DNA of 64,000 bases. Origin: Chitinivibrionales bacterium. GTDB taxonomy: Bacteria > Fibrobacterota > Chitinivibrionia > Chitinivibrionales > WJKA01. This document shows positions 63,520-64,000 of the stretch, piece by piece (position 1 is the stretch's first letter; every line of letters starts with the position of its first letter). The stretch lies in assembly GCA_014728295.1 (NCBI GenBank), contig WJLW01000002.1:24471-88470 (forward strand), written 5' to 3'. The notes beneath the pieces were generated by a model. It saw only the letters and a list, made by a program, of their open reading frames with translations. It was not told the origin of the DNA and made no database searches. A program made the position numbers and the translations under genes.

Positions 63520-64000
63520 ATGTTTGTACGTATCAAAACATCAAAAAATAGCCCCAAGAAAGCTGTGCAGATTGTCGAGTGCATAAGAAGCGGCAAATCA
63601 GTAAAGCAGCGCATCGTGCGCCATGTGGGAACCGCCTTTGATGATAAAGAACTCCAATCGCTTAGAGACCTGGCCGAGCATATCAAAGCAAAGCTGGATT
63701 CGCAGATTCAGCAAGAGAAAGTTGCTCAGGCAGCACGGTGGGATGGCATACACGGCGTCATTTCTAATACAAAGGATATGAGCGCAACTGAAATCAGGGC
63801 TCAATACCGCTCACTATGGGAAATAGAAGAATGCTTTCGCATTAGCAAACATGATCTAAAATTCAGGCCGGTATTTCATTGGACCAAAAAACGCATTGAA
63901 GCTCACGTGGCAATTTGTTTTATGTCGTTAACCTGTGTTCGGTATCTGCAACACCAGCTCAAAACCCAAGGACAACGATATTCTGTGCAAACAATTATCA
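63520..64000 (+). pseudogene. IS1634-like transposase with internal deletion, 3' end outside window
   Basis: An open frame runs from ATG 63520 to the window end. The first 70 residues (MFVRIKTSKNSPKKAVQIVECIRSGKSVKQRIVRHVGTA onwards) match the N-terminus of IS1634-family transposases. It then passes at about residue 72 directly to the C-terminal block ARWDGIHGVISNTKDMSATEIRAQYRSLWEIEECFRISKHDLKFRPVFHWTKKRIEAH. Around 250 residues holding two of the three catalytic acidic residues are missing without a frameshift. The last catalytic Glu region (EECFR) remains. The product cannot transpose on its own. Confidence 0.75.

Overview
The window (about 50% GC over most of its length) comes from a Gram-negative, polysaccharide-degrading bacterium. 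Two large outer-membrane beta-barrel proteins, several lipoproteins, a GH9 endoglucanase, a GH51-type multi-CBM cellulase, two GH94 phosphorylases, pectate-lyase-like proteins with Bacteroidota-like C-terminal sorting tails, and lipoproteins carrying an N-P-x-D-P motif behind the lipid cysteine point to Fibrobacterota or relatives (e.g. the Chitinispirillia). That placement is inference from gene content. No rRNA, complete tRNA or CRISPR array was found.

Layout. 1-3.6 kb: the end of a secreted hypothetical gene abuts a truncated GH3 gene, followed (minus strand) by ThuA-like, SDR and aldo/keto reductase genes. 3.8-5.7 kb: a small membrane protein and a lipoprotein MsrA-MsrB fusion. 5.9-33.2 kb: fourteen consecutive minus-strand genes that look like a complete cellulose/cellodextrin utilisation locus. 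In transcription order they are an Opp-type solute-binding lipoprotein, two permeases, two ATPases, two outer-membrane barrels, a triple-CBM GH51-like lipoprotein, cellobiose phosphorylase, a second GH94 phosphorylase, a TPR protein, a five-repeat DUF5011-type lipoprotein, a GH9 endoglucanase and a large GH51/GH44-like enzyme with a discoidin domain inserted in its barrel. The proposed flow is extracellular or surface hydrolysis, outer-membrane passage, ABC import and energy-saving phosphorolysis.

33.3-36.9 kb: a PEGA protein, an ECF sigma factor and a FecR/PEGA/TPR membrane protein with a four-copy N-terminal repeat. 36.9-49.4 kb: mixed housekeeping and stress genes (beta-helix lipoprotein, Hsp20, SrkA-like kinase, AKR, CsgG-like protein, YciH/SUI1, a secreted lysyl-endopeptidase-like protease, a VGIGT-repeat surface protein, an ABC-F ATPase, a rhodanese). 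Hsp20, msrAB and the CsgG-like gene each have a close match to a sigma-54 (-24/-12) promoter. 49.9-58.9 kb: secreted proteins, among them three pectate-lyase-fold proteins; four of the five share a C-terminal sorting-like domain.

59.4-64 kb: a degraded mobile region. It holds an N-terminal remnant of a restriction enzyme, a truncated AAA transposition-type ATPase, a terminator hairpin followed directly by a decayed group II intron with a broken reverse transcriptase, an orphan sorting domain, an AT-rich nucleotidyltransferase/winged-helix pair that may be a toxin-antitoxin or abortive-infection module, and an IS1634-like transposase lacking its middle.
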